Translations under genes and position numbers: made by a program
Assembly (NCBI GenBank): GCA_947034895.1
Contig: OX344764.1
Coordinates: 6,076,001-6,140,000 of the forward strand
Length of the DNA stretch: 64,000 bases
Source: Rhytidiadelphus loreus
Taxonomy: Eukaryota; Streptophyta; Bryopsida; Hypnales; Hylocomiaceae
Direction of reading: 5' to 3'
The notes under the pieces: generated by a model
Told to the model about the DNA's origin: nothing
The model's database searches: none
The model's input: the letters and a program-made list of their open reading frames with translations, nothing else
Part shown: positions 12,150 to 24,661 of the stretch, in pieces
Layout: each line of letters starts with the position of its first letter
Position numbering within the stretch: position 1 is the stretch's first letter

Positions 12150-13165
12150 CATCCTATATAAATCAAAATTGGAATGTTAAAGGTATCTGGGAAAAATCCA
12201 TGTCGGAGGTGCGTATGCTACTCCTCGTTGCAGAGTGGTCATTATGTATATGGAAACTAAAGGCAACAAATACTTAATCCCCCACATCAGCTTTCTTAGG
12301 TGAAACAATGACTTGAACATACTAGCTAGTTACCCATTTGCAGCGAAATCTGTCACTGAATTGTGGGAGTCCGATATCAAGGCTGTGACGTGAATATACG
12401 GGACAGCATTTTCCTGCACGAGAACAAGAAGGTATCTCTTTCAAGAATTTTCAGAAATAAAATTCACATATTGTTTGCTAATTTCAGGATTATTGGTGCA
12501 AAACTCACGAAATCACAATTGAAGTAAGAAGAATCCGAACGTGCGAAATCTCTCCCGACATTTGAAGCGAATCAGCGGCTGTCGTCACGAATCTTATGAT
12601 ATATTAATAGTCCTTGTGAATGTCCTTTGTGACTTGCTAACAGACGATGCAATGCATCTGTTAAATACAGAAATCAGGAACATCCTGATTATGAAGCTCC
12701 TTCAAGCAGAGTGGAGAGCTGCAGTACTGACCTTCATGAATTTAGTGCCTCGCAACAACAACAGCTCTTCCTCCAGGAGGGCTTCGTGGAGGCTAATTAA
12801 TTTCCTGATTTCAAACGAAATCTCTGCCTTAAGTTTCCTCATCCGTTTGTAGTGCGTGGATTCCAGCACCCCTTCCCAACCTCACCACGAATAACATCCT
12901 GGCTGCACAATTCCGCCTCCAGAGATGAGACAGTGCAATCCCATACTAAAAACTTCACAAAATCGAAATATGTTCGTAGAGAACAACAACAGAGGAGGAG
13001 GGCCGGGTAACATGTGAACGTTCAGGCTTTTTTGTAATTCGATTCACTAAATACCCTAATCCGCAGTTTCGCAATACTTTTAAAGATTTCAACATGATTA
13101 TAAGCGATTCGATGAACCTCCAAGTGTTATCAACTTGCTACCTTCTGTGATTAGCAAGGACAAGC
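12150..13165 (-). pseudogene. Second decayed copy of the unrecognised gene at 52 kb
   Basis: Same orientation as the 51.7-52.8 kb copy and inverted relative to 7670-9215. The minus strand keeps the exon corresponding to residues SLQMWR...NSDF (about 12520-12640) with its GTGAGT donor, and part of the upstream exon (about 12740-12930). The latter has lost its open frame around TTAATTTCCTGATTTC. Probably non-functional. Confidence 0.6.
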
Positions 13166-14113
13166 ACTGCTACCAGCAGTCCAGCAAATACGTCCTAACT
13201 AACCTAATTAACTAACCTAGTTTGTTTTGATGAACATCACAATATCTGGCAAAATATTGGAATCGTGCCCCTTTGAAGGAATTGATGATTTTCTTGTTAT
13301 GCTCTAAAGGAAATCCGAATTTTACTTTGAACCAGTTGGAAAATATGTTTTAGAACATTCACTAATTCACAAAATTTTGAGGAGAATAATCCTCTTCCTC
13401 TTTATTGTATACAATCGGTTCATTTTTGGTTCCTAAAAGTCCATACTCTCCTAACTAGAGTTTTTTTTTCCAGAATAACTTAGTGAGCCTCATGCCGACC
13501 AGGCCAAAATGTGTCGGTACGTCAAAAGAGCAATCAAATTGCCCTCCAAAATACGTTGCTAACTATTTCATTCATTCTTCCACCATTATCATATCTTGAA
13601 TAAACGGATATTTTGTTAAAATGGCAATAGTCCACAAACTTGGCACTTTGTAGTTTAGACCATGTGGTCTTTGTCATTCTAACAGCTTTCTAAAATTCTC
13701 CACATGATTTCCTCCAATAGGACGATCTTATTGAAATTAAAAATTTGGGTGTAGGTTTGTATATGTGACCCTTTGGTATTCGTCAATCTAGTTTGGTAAT
13801 AAAATATAATTTTCTGTCTGGTTGCCAATGAATGAGATTAATTGCAATAATTATCTGAACTTTTGAGCACTGACTGCTTTGGATAATTATTTGAGTCTAA
13901 TTATCACCTCCTAGATCTTTAGACTTACTGATCGATATTGTTGTTCAAAGTTTTGTGTTCAATCTTTCTTTTCTAGCCTCACGTTAATCTGTTATTCAGT
14001 GGCTTAATTAACATCTTCACTGTCTTCCGAACACCCTATATATATATATTAATGACAGTGACACTACAACCAACTGTACCATTGGAGACTGGAAGAACTG
14101 TTTCTACGTCTAT
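13166..14113. repeat. Duplicate of the region upstream of gene A, interrupted by a MITE relic
   Basis: About 13219-13270 matches 117-165 and about 13812-14113 matches 183-480. Between them lie about 540 bp of other sequence, including a MITE fragment (TTTTGTTAAAATGGCAATAG at about 13612). This is the 5' part of the duplicated block that carries pseudogene B. Confidence 0.75.
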
Positions 14114-14114
14114 A

Positions 14115-14356
14115 GGCAATTTCGTTAAAATGGCGGTATTCCATTAAAATGGCGGTTCAAAGGACCAATTAGGGCATAAGATCTTGCGAAAGAAAATGGT
14201 GGGGGCAATGCCATACATAAATGAGTGGTAATTTGGGCATGCATGGGACACAATTGATGCTTGATATGAGATGAATAGGTGCCTCATTACACCTCAGTCT
14301 CCATTCCTTCATGTACAAATGTCAATGGAATACCGCCATTTTAACGAAATTGCCCA
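14115..14356. repeat. MITE of the ATTTCGTTAAAATGGC family
   Basis: Ends GGCAATTTCGTTAAAATGGC and GCCATTTTAACGAAATTGCC are perfect inverted repeats around about 200 bp of unrelated interior. It is inserted into the duplicated upstream region of pseudogene B. A second, end-truncated family member follows at about 14415-14585. Confidence 0.85.
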
Positions 14357-14414
14357 TGTCTGTAATCTGTACAAATACATCATCAATGGGCAGAAGGGCT
14401 CTGAGACACCATCA

Positions 14415-14585
14415 TTGAAGTGGCATATTCCATACACCATTTTCAAACCACGCGGTCTAAAAGGAAAAGTACAGGTATACATTCCAGATTGGGCGGTCTA
14501 AATTGTGAAAGTGTCATCTAGAACATCTATAGATTTCAGACCGCATTGTCTAAACTGTAAAAATGCCAAAGTTCCGGAATGGTAA
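14415..14585. repeat. Truncated MITE shared between loci B and C
   Basis: Contains GGCATATTCCATACACCATT and the CACGCGGTCTAAA and GCCAAAGTTCCGGAATGG boxes of the family. A close copy lies at about 42350-42540, and in both places it is followed by the same TTCAGTGC...CTACAAGGTTCAC sequence. It therefore pre-dates the B/C duplication. Confidence 0.75.
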
Positions 14586-14685
14586 TGTTTCAGACTTCAA
14601 ATTTCGGTAAAAAATAGTGTTTCAGTGCTAACTCGCTACAAGGTTCACCTAATAGGTGTTATTATTATTATAATGGTTAAATTTT

Positions 14686-16492
14686 CATTGATTTTCAAAA
14701 GCTTCCCCCAGTTTCTCAGAAAGCAAGATCAGTTCGGCAATACGGGACTCCATTACGCAGCAGCAAGGGTTCTTGAGAACGTTGTGGATGCTTTTTTCGA
14801 GGTCGAGAGTTTGGGTAATAGGCATGAGCTTGCTGTGAAGCAAAACCACCACGGCAACCTCGCAATCCACTTGGCAGCGGAAAACGGTCACCATGGCTAG
14901 TCGTTGAAAGAATGTTGGTTCTCGTCGACGACGTCGTCGTCAACTTCAAAAACCAGGACGGATTTGGGTTACTGCATCACGCAGTCCGAAGTGGGTGCAT
15001 AAAAATCCTCCAACTTTGCATCCATCGTCTTCTGAAACCCACCAGACGTACCTTAAGTCTCGACCTCTACATGAAGCTTCTAGCTGTGGCCCGTCACAAG
15101 GACGTCGCCGGCTTCTTTTTCCAAAGTTCGGACGAAATCGTGAAGGATTCGGAGAGCACGGAGGACGACTATCTAGCGAATCTAATGTACTTTGCAGATT
15201 GAAACTCTAGTCGGGCTCATTGTGAAGTGGTATCCCAAGCAAGCCGTGGTCGCCATGCACGAAGCCCTGGAGACGGGAAACGAAACCATTCAGGCAGTAG
15301 TGAGGGACCACCCTGAAGTGCAGCTTGATTTCGTCAAGCTGCACAAGAAGTGCACTTACTATATGACGGCGGCGAATGCGATTCTGGTGGTGTCGGTTTT
15401 GATAATAACGTTGACCTTTGGCCATTGTTTGACGTCGGTCGAAGCGGCGCAATATCGGAAGGACATCATTGACCTGAAGGAGTTCGGAGGGCCGTCTGGG
15501 ATCAAGAAAGTTCATTGGATCGTTTTTTTCTTTTGCCGAGGTGGGCGTTCGTGCAGGCCATGGTGGCCACCATTCTAGCTGCGTTCGCCGCGCTGCCATT
15601 CTCGTTCGCCTCGTTCTTCCATGAGGCCGTAGATGACACGCAGGTACGGCCGGGATCACGACGCTCAAACTTCTTTGTCCTAAGTGACTTGAATTGGTCC
15701 GTTTCAGGCCGCGCTAGCTGCCTTAAACAGCGATCTATACCTGACTTAATTATAACTTATCAGAGCTTGATGTATATGAATGTCACAATTTTTGGCACGA
15801 TTCGGGCGCTAAGACATGTGATATTAATGAACATAAAGGTCTAAAATTTAGGACAATTTATGTATAAGAACGCACGTTCAGAAACTCTGATTCTCTGTAA
15901 GGTGTTAGAGAATTCTGCCAAAGTATTACGTACCACCAATTTAACGAAACTGACGTTGCAGAGTTCTCAACAAACTAATATAAGATTGGTGTTGCTAGGT
16001 TTATAATTTAACTACAGGTTTGAGTTTCCCGATGGATAACAGGAATTGCTATCTAGAGCCAAATGAATTTGATGAGTTTTTCCCATCTGGATAATTCTAC
16101 GAATACATGACGATCGTACGTTTAGTTTTCAAATCTACAGCTTTGTTTTTCTGATGATGTACCCAAACATGCATTTAAATACCTTAGCGTACCTAACTTC
16201 ATTTTAGACAGTTTTTTTTCTTACATGTGTGTCACTAACAAACTTGATGTACATTAAAATATCTCATCGTCCACCTGACTCTCTGCAGGTGAAGCAGTTG
16301 CTATACAGGACCCGGGTGCTGATCGTGTCAGCGTCGTACTTTCTGATTTTGTCCCTCGAGGCGCTGTTCTTCAGCTTCGTGCGCTCGCAGCCCTTCGCCC
16401 CGTGTATCGACAACAAGTGCGCTCTTGCGCGTGAAGTAGCCCCGAGCGTGTTCTTCCTTTGCGCCACGCTGTTCTTGGGCTTCAACTTCTTG
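14686..16492 (+). pseudogene. Ankyrin-membrane pseudogene B
   Basis: Starts abruptly in the middle of the ankyrin domain, at the point matching 44325 in gene C, so the first third of the gene and about 1 kb of upstream sequence are deleted. Relative to C there is a 2-bp insertion near 14895 (ATGGCTAG), a deletion with stop at about 15198-15202 (TTTGCAGATTGA), and a 1-bp deletion at about 15522 (ATCGTTTTTTT). The donor at 15644 and acceptor ending at 16288 are kept. Exon 2 is open to about 16492, where the last helix is cut by a repeat (16500-17760). The frame then runs into foreign sequence and stops at 16618. Not functional as a full-length protein. Confidence 0.88.
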
Positions 16493-16499
16493 TTCAACT

Positions 16500-17760
16500 G
16501 CACAAGGTGTACAATTCCCTTTGACAATTCTTTTAAGGGTAAGAAACATTTTGGGAGTCACTGTAACCTTGTGTGGTTGAAGAAGAAATTATTAGAGTGT
16601 TGCTTCAGTTCCAATTGAAATTACAAATTAAAGCGCTTTGTTTTGTTCAGTCAACATTCTGTTACGTAGCATTCTATTCTTGCGAGACTAGGGGGATGGC
16701 CCAACAGTGTGTTCACGAACGTCAGTTGGGATGTGTCCCAACGAACATCTGCCAAAGAATTGGGGGGGAGGGATGGGTTGTTTGTCGGCACTCCATCCAA
16801 TTTGATAGATGGGCCATCCAAAAAAACATTACAATATTAATAGATGTTGAAGTTGAATCTTGACATTTTGATGGACACTCCTAATGTCTAAACATGACAT
16901 GATGTTGAAAACCTTTTCTGTTTAGATAAAAATACTTTTTATGACATGATGTTGAAAACCTTGATCTATTTAGATAAAAATATTTTTTATGAGGAAAAAA
17001 ATTTGAAAATTTTATTTTGACTTTTTGTGAATTTTTGCACAACCCAATGACCTTGTTTTAAGCTTAGTAGGGAGGGCATAAATTTTGCTTTGGGATACCA
17101 ATTGGAAAAAAATTATATTTCTCAATAGGTGATGTAGTTTCTTATATTAAAAAAAAAATTCAAATAATCATAATGACAATTGAGCCCATAGGAGGAGCCT
17201 ACCCAAAATCCATTTTTTTCCTTGAGGGCACAATGAAACTTTAGGGGTAAAAAATGTGCTTTTCAAGAAAAAGGTGAAACTTTTCCCCTACCTATGCTCA
17301 CCTTTGTAATGATGGCAAAGTTTAGGTAGGTTGCATCCATTGCATGTCTTAGAATATGTATAATACTAAATACTTTATATTTGACAACATTTGCACTCTT
17401 ATTTTACTTGCCTAAATTGAACAAAGAATTCTTATTCTAGTTGGTTGAATTGAACTATGGTTACAATGATGACAATATTTAATTAGCTACATTCACCCTC
17501 TTAATGAAGACAAAGTTTAATTTCCTATTTAGTTTAATAGTACTTGTACTAATATGCTAATGTAACTATGGTTAATATGTACTATATAATGGTCCTCACT
17601 AGCGTTTATCATGGTGTGCACTAACTTTACAAGTTTTTTCAATAAATCAATTCGCACATATTTAGAATAAATTAATAGAATAAAAAATTATAATAAGTTT
17701 TAATAAACTCATACAAGATAGAGATATAATAAAATGGGTCTTAAAAATTGTACTTGTCAT
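16500..17760. repeat. 1.26-kb dispersed repeat, direct partner at 48280-49740
   Basis: The segment begins inside exon 2 of pseudogene B and ends where the duplicated upstream sequence (CTGTTATTCATTGGCTTAAT) resumes. It is alignable over its length with 48280-49740, with shared landmarks TAAGAAACATTTT, GAGCCTACCCAAAATCCATTT and ATATGTACTATATAATGGTC. I see no terminal repeats, target duplication or protein, so the class is unknown. Confidence 0.7.
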
Positions 17761-17852
17761 AGGTCACAATTCCTCACGATAATCTGTTATTCATTGGCTT
17801 AATTATCATCTTCATTGTATTCCAAACACCCTATATAATGACATTGACACCA

Positions 17853-18180
17853 AGGTAGGAGGTCCATACTCCATAAGTGGACTATCTAAGGGTTGGAACT
17901 GAATTTCAGGGAGGTGAAACACCTTGACATATTTTTCAATAAATTTTCCTTGAAAGACAAGGAGAATTGACATCTAACCTAAGTAAGTGATTTCATATTT
18001 TTTGAAGCTTCATGGAATTAGTTATGAAAATTTGAAGTCAAAACACCGTTATAAGGCTCTAAAAGCGACCACCCCTGAAATGTACACCGTTGGTACATTT
18101 TGATAAATTGAAGAAAGCAAAATGTACCTCTCAGGCATGTTCCATTCATAATGCCCGATCTGAGTTCAAGCCTCCTACCT
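17853..18180. mobile_element. TA-flanked TIR element, AGGTAGGAGG ends
   Basis: The inverted ends AGGTAGGAGG and CCTCCTACCT enclose 328 bp. Comparison with the uninterrupted copies (GACACTACAACC at about 428 and 14050) shows the element sits at a TA, now CA on the left and TA on the right. The interior contains CTCTAAAAGCGACC like the larger family member at 40449-41796. No coding capacity. Confidence 0.75.
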
Positions 18181-18302
18181 TACAACCAACTGTACCATTG
18201 GAGACTGGAAGAACTATTTATTTTTGTTTGTCTGCAATCTGTACGGATGCATCATGAATGGGCAGATGGGCTCATGGGCATGGGCTTTGAGAAACCATCA
18301 TC

Positions 18303-18470
18303 ACTACTAGAAATAGAGGGGCTTTGCATCACCCCAGACATTGCTTGATACACTAAAGAAGTGAAGTAGAAGGATCTTTGAAATGTTGTTTGAAGCACAT
18401 TGCAAACGTTGCTCAGGTGAAGCAACGTTTTGGAACATGCATTGAGCAACGTTTTTGAGCAATGTGAGAA
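18303..18470. mobile_element. Solo CACTA-type terminus
   Basis: Begins CACTACTAGAAATAGAGGGG and continues with several AACGTTGCTC / GAGCAACGTT repeats. The same end in opposite orientation (CCCCTTGTTTCTAGTAGTG, ending near 42347) closes a second fragment. No matching second end was found for either, so both look like fragments or badly diverged elements. Confidence 0.5.
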
Positions 18471-21400
18471 CGGGTTCTTTGAAGTTCCCAATTGCTTTGA
18501 TCTACCAAAATTAGAATGCTATTTTTTGCCAGCTTGAGTTTCAAGGTACTTCACTTCCCTTAAATGACACATGGCATTATAACTTTTTATTATTTATAAG
18601 CTTGAATCATATATTACAGTAAGAATTAAAAAATACAGCTTGACACATGGCATTATAGAATAGGTTCCATAAAATTTGTTGTAAACAACACATGGCATAA
18701 AATTTGTTGTAAAGAATGTTCCATAAATACACCAAACTGGTCTGAATTCTGACCAGTTGGAAATCAATCCTAAATGACTTCGGCACTGCTGCCCAGTTTT
18801 CATTTCCAACTGTGTTACCGAGCGAACCTCACAAATCAACCCTATATGACTTAGGCAATGCAGCTCACTGCTAGCATTGTCCAGGTCAGTTTCAAACAAT
18901 GTACATTTTAATTTAATCATGCTAATATATTGAATTGACACCTAAACACCTTGAGGGATGCCGCCTTGAGCTGCCTTGGCATTGGAGGTGATCCTTGATA
19001 CATTGTTGATGTTTTCCTATGATAAACCCGCATTTGTGCCAGTGAGTACATCAAACTCGAGATATAAATGACCATTAGAAGCAGAGACCGGCCAACTGGA
19101 GATAGAAGACACTTTCCTAAAACCGCAGAACATTGATCCAAAGTTTCTCCAATTGGAGAGCAACCCTGGCTATGCAAATTACACTAAAAACAAGAACGGT
19201 GTGACCGTGAGGCCCTGTCCTAGGTAAATATTTTATTGATAGTAGATATAGGGCAAATTAAACAAAAATATTTAGACAGAAGTAAATAGCAAGAAAATTG
19301 ATAAAGATGATTTCAACTATTCACATTAGTTGATTGTAAGTTGTTACTAAAAAATTAGTGAAAAAAATTCAACCATGTGTTATTGTAAAATTTTATGTCA
19401 CTTTGCAAAAAAATGTTTTGAATATTAGTAGTAAAATCATGACTTTTAGGCCATATATTCTATAATTTTGGTATTTTATGATAAGAGCAATTTCTTTATA
19501 TTTTTTCATATCAAGGATGATCAACCAAAATGTTGAAAAATTAAGTTCTTTCACTATGTTTATATTCAAAGATATTTTTAGGATGGTATTCTTCACTAGA
19601 TGCAACAGATAGACCAATATTAGGTAAAAAAGTTTATTGTAGTGAAAGAATTTTTTTTCTAAAACAATTATAATAAAATTCCTACATGTATTGTTAGGTA
19701 CAAAATATGCTAGGATTTTTTTTTTCTTAATTAAATTTAGATATTAATTACAAACATTCAATGACTCATTTATTTATAAGGTAAAATTACATTGTAATAA
19801 AGATTTGATTGTTTTTTGCAATACAAGTGTAAGAGTTAATGGGCTAGAAAGTTTAAAAAATAATAATCTTTGAAATACATAACACATACAAATTTTGTAC
19901 ATCATTTATTTGTTCATTAAAATGAATAGAATGTTTTCTAATTGTTGATGGTAATTTAGAATAAATTTTACTGTCATTTTTATTAACAAATCATTTATTA
20001 ATAAACTTTCATATTTTTTAATTTTTAATTTTTAAGTGTTTCAAAAACAAAAATTGAACCTTTTTAGTTTGTGTAAGACCAATTTCTATATTACATAATA
20101 CTTTTACTAGCAAGATTTGCAAAATCATTTTCATTATTTTTGATAATATGAAAACAATGTTTGTATTAATTCAATTCAATTTTTTAATTTTAATAAATTA
20201 ATATATGTAATTATTTGTTGAATAAAAATATTGAAGTTCTTATATAAAGACTAAAAGACATTCTTGTCTAAAGACCTAAACATCTATACTATTTTTATAT
20301 TAGTTAAACATAGATTTCTCAAAAAAATTGCCATTTTTTCATTCATTTCAATTGACTAATATATCTTTTTAGATTTGATTATTTCATGATTTATACTGTA
20401 TCATTTATTGATTTTAATAGAATTTTTAAATAGAATATAAAATTTGGATTGATTAATTTGCAAAACTGCCTAAACAATTGAATTTGGTATTGATTCTATT
20501 TTTTGTTGTAGATTTTATTCAATTTTCATTTGTTCTTTTGTCAATTCTTTTAAATTTATTGTCTTTATATTGTGAATCCAAATCTATAACATCATTTTAC
20601 ATTGTTTTGGTGTTTTGGTTATATGTAGAACCACCTAAAACTTCAATGGTTCAAAATGAGTATTTTTAGAAGCTATATACAATATTTCATTGCTAAATTT
20701 CCTACCAAATATAATAAATATTATTCTTTTTTTAACTGATTTTTTAAGTAATTAGATATCCATGAAGTTGTAAAAAATCCCCCTTACAATCCAACAGGTC
20801 ATTGACATGCTCTCTATATAGTGATTTGTATTTCAAACCACTCTATTATATAAATCATCCAAAAAAGATTCATGAATTCTATTGATCAAATTTTACATTG
20901 CTAAACATTGTTTAAAAAAATGTATAACATTTATTTATAAATTTAATGATGATTAGATATATTGTAGTAAATATGCAATTAAATCAAATAAACAATCTTC
21001 TACATTATAATATAGCCTATATTGTACAAATAATATAACATTTAATTTCTCATCTAATTTTATTATGTATATATATATGTATATATAATTTTAAAATCAA
21101 TTATTTTAACATATCAAAATTTTCTCATACAAATTTTTCCACAAATTGTACAAACCTATACAAATATACAAATATACAAATAAACCTGCAAAACAAAATA
21201 AAAAATGTTAGATAGATAAAACAAATCATTGAATTGAAATTCAAATATAAGCCAAATTATTGCAAAAGAAATGAATACTCCAAACTACTTCGAAGAACAT
21301 GATAGCTATGATGTTTTCATAAAATTTCCTCCATTTCATATCAACAATCCAACAGGTTTGTTCCATCACACAACATCATGGTCAACTTTTAAGAATCAAA

Positions 21401-21500
21401 GATAATGTACCAAGCATTTAAGTAATAAGGCCCCAATCTTGTATTTCGTGCGTATGGATTTCACATAAACTTTCCTAACAATAGTCTACTAACAAAGGCT
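18471..21500. other. AT-rich gene-free region
   Basis: Very AT-rich (particularly 19.2-21.2 kb). A short minus-strand open segment at 18940-19150 has slightly higher complexity but matches nothing I recognise. No TIR element, tRNA or credible exon chain was identified. Confidence 0.5.
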
Positions 21501-21527
21501 CTCACTTGGCATGTATACATGGTCGGA

Positions 21528-22560
21528 TTAGAGTTTGACAAGAAAGTCTTTACTCACCTCTTTTTTTGAGAGGGCGAACACAGCTAGCATACCAACTGGA
21601 TCCTTAGACCAATTGATGGTCACTTTGAACAACTCATTCAACTCCATCTCCCGCAGCCTCTTCTTCCTTCTTTTGCATGCATACAATATTGATTTAGGGT
21701 TTATGATCCATGACAATGACTGCAACAATCAATCAAAATAGCGAACAATCTCACAATTCACAAATGCAAACCTTTTGAGTCCTCCACCAATTTGGGTCCT
21801 CTGTTCCGCGCTTTGACCCGGTATTTTGTACAATGCAAGCTCTGCACATTTTTACTCTTGTTCTTGTTCTTCAATCTGAACGTCTTGTCCTCCACCAACT
21901 TTTATATCTTCACGAGGTCTATTTTCATACATCTGCTTCACATCTTTCATACATCTACTTCACATCTTTCATACACCTGCTTCACATCAACGGACGGATA
22001 ATTTGAACAAGTTTCAAATAGAATTTGGTCAAAAATACAATTGCGATAAGTTTTAGAGCTCCAAGTTCCTAGTACTAAAATTTAGGGCTTCATGCTTCAA
22101 AACTAAAACCTAGCAGATGAAACTTAAACAAATCTCCAAGTACAGAGCCAAATGATATGTATACCCCAAATAGACGTTTTCAATATTCTCCTTAAAACTG
22201 CATTTGAGCAATCAACTCAAAATTGAACCAAAAAAACTTAATAGCAACCCAAATAGGAAGCGAGTCTGTACCTGAGGTAAATCAAAGACAAGCTTCCATG
22301 AAAGACAGTAATCGGCCTTAGCTTCATCCTCATTGAACTCCATGGTTTTCATGATCAATCCAAAACATAACAAAAGAAACCGCTTGCCTCTGGAAGAAAA
22401 TTTTGGTAGGAAATTCTTTGGTGCAGGTGTGCACCTTTCTGATCTCTCATTGTCAGAACCCTTAGAGGCTAAGCAATGGTTGACAAAAACCCTCGTTTTC
22501 AAAAACCTCGTGAGGCGCAGAGTCTCCGTCCAAGGACAAAGCCAAAAAATTTACAATCAC
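21528..22560 (-). other. Possible orphan exons, minus strand, unrecognised
   Basis: Two open segments have splice-like edges. One runs from an acceptor (GATTGTTGCAG, about 21726) to a donor AAAGAG|GTGAGT near 21560 and contains KKRLREMELNELFKV and DPVGMLAVFALS. The other, about 22500 to 22272, ends CCTCAG|GTACAG and contains MKTMEFNEDEAKADYCLSW. They could be neighbouring exons of one gene, with 22.5 kb upstream, but the joining phases were not resolved and I do not recognise the protein. Confidence 0.3.
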
Positions 22561-22867
22561 AAAGAAACGAAGTACAAGTATAAGAACGAAGCATAAGAAA
22601 CGAAGAAGTACAACAAATCAAGAAACATGAGAGCACGAAATGAAGAAGTTCATGAAACAAGAAAGGTATTCTTCTAGCACTTCTACTCCACCTGTCTATA
22701 TGTCATAAAGTCACCTAACTTAAAAATAGCCTCTCCACGTGAACTAACATCTTTGGCAGATCGTACAGAAAATATGAACTTTACTTAGTAAACTAGAATC
22801 TCCATTATATTATAAAAAAAGGATATTTTTTGGATTTATTACAAAAATCTCACCTAATCTAAAATGT

Positions 22868-22960
22868 CTAATAAGTCTAACCTAGTCTAATAGTCTAATA
22901 GTCTAATAGTCTACAGTCTAATAGTCTAACCTATAAGTCTAATAAGTCTAAATCAATCTA
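22868..22960. repeat. Short tandem repeat TAGTCTAA-type
   Basis: Irregular head-to-tail copies of AGTCTAAT/AGTCTAACCT. Nothing else is seen between 22600 and 23100. Confidence 0.8.
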
Positions 22961-23118
22961 GAATTCTGCAAGTTTAGATAATCTTATCAACTTGCTTTAG
23001 ATCATAGATGATACTAAAAAGATATAAATAAATAAATTAATTAAATTAAAATAAAATTACAGAAAAAGATTAAAAATTAATTTTAAAAAAAATTTTAAAA
23101 AATAAAAGTAACGCCTGT

Positions 23119-23210
23119 TGAACAGGGGTCCGCCCTAGGCAGCCCCTCAACCACCCCCTGCCTGTCCGCCTGGGCGGACTTCCTGCCTGCGGACCCCCCC
23201 CCGTGGGGTC
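23119..23210. repeat. GC-rich block with inverted partner near 36396-36445
   Basis: ACAGGGGTCCGCCCTAGGC here resembles the reverse complement of CCGCCTAGGCGGACCCTGTC at about 36411-36430. Both blocks are GC-rich islands in AT-rich surroundings and both are next to C-runs. They lie outside the TTAA element on each side. Possibly two copies of a small unrelated element. Confidence 0.5.
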
Positions 23211-24661
23211 TCACTCTCAGATAGGTCAAAGTAGGCCAATACTTTAAAGGAATGAAATATGAGGATGAAGACTTCATCTAAGCTCAGTCCGTTAGCAGTG
23301 ATGTAGTCTGTTAGCACTAGGGACTCACGATGTCTTTCAAGTTGCTGAGTAAGTTACTGAGTCCTTAATGCCATTATGTTTGGTTTGGTTGATATTAGCT
23401 TGATTTGTGGCGAAATGTTGGAATGGATGGGTCACTGAGATGATTGGAAAAGTGAGAGTGCATACTCTATGCTTGGGTTGGATTCAATAAAAAAATAATT
23501 TGAAAAATAATTAAATTTGGCATGCAATTTTCAGAAATTTATTACATGGCATAATTGAATGTGTAGAAAATATCAATAAGAATAATTTGAATCCTAAATA
23601 ATCCCGATGAAAAAAATTATTAGAAAAATATTTAACAAGGTGATATACTTAACCCCTAAATGTCCAAGGCATATTTTGAGCTTCTCGGAATTTGCTCTAA
23701 ATTAAACTAAATGCCAACATTTTGATAAGTTGTATCAATTTTTTTGAATTGTAACCATACAAATTCAAACTAGATATGTTAAAGATCTCACAGGAAAAGA
23801 AAATACAACAATATCACTTATGGAGTGAAAGATTATAATGTTTGACCATGAGGGTGTTAAAACTGCAAAAGTGATGTCAAGTCTTTCAATCCTCTTTTCA
23901 CAAGTCAAATCTAAAAAGTTGGTGACCCAAAACATATGAGTTTAAAGGGCCTAACATGTATAACCCCAATCGATTTATGGCTTCTTAAAATCTACTCTAT
24001 AATTTTCTTAAATGAATCTTGAATGTGATTTTTTCTCCAAGATCTAGTGTATTTGAGGCTCATTTCCACATTAGAAGAAAATTCGGGTCTCTGGATGGCC
24101 GGTACTTTGGGCTTGAAAAATAATTTTTTGCTTTTTAGAAAATGGTCAATTCCAACATCATGGGTACTTGGCGCTTGTTGCCATCAAACCTGCACGCCAA
24201 TGAGCTGTGGACGGTACAGGTCGAGTTGTCACTGAAGCACTCAAGTGGCGCCTTGTTGTCAACAGCCGTGCACCAGGACTCTGTACAAACATTTGCCATG
24301 TTGGCAACTCAACACTTGGGGCAATGAGTTTGGCACATAGATTAATATAGTTCGGTGACTATTTTAATGTTGACTGCGAGTACCAAATTGTGGATTATAA
24401 TCTTTTAATCCACGATTTGGAATTCTGATTTGGAAGCCACTATTTCCAATTAGTGTACTCAACATGTACAATCCAGTTGACGAGCGTGTGAATTGGGGGA
24501 TGTGGGGAATGTCAACGTGGAGATGCTCGCAAGTTCTCAATTGTTGGAATTGCTTCCCGCCAAATGAGCTGGCCTCATTGCCGTTGCCAACAGGCTCATT
24601 GGCATCCCTCAACTGGTTTTGGGGTGGCTTTGGCACACGATTTGAGAGATTTCGGTTTAGG

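Noticed and set aside
18940..19177. Minus-strand segment that looked like a receptor-protein fragment
   Set aside because: No repeat spacing or motif could be confirmed, and no flanking exons fit.
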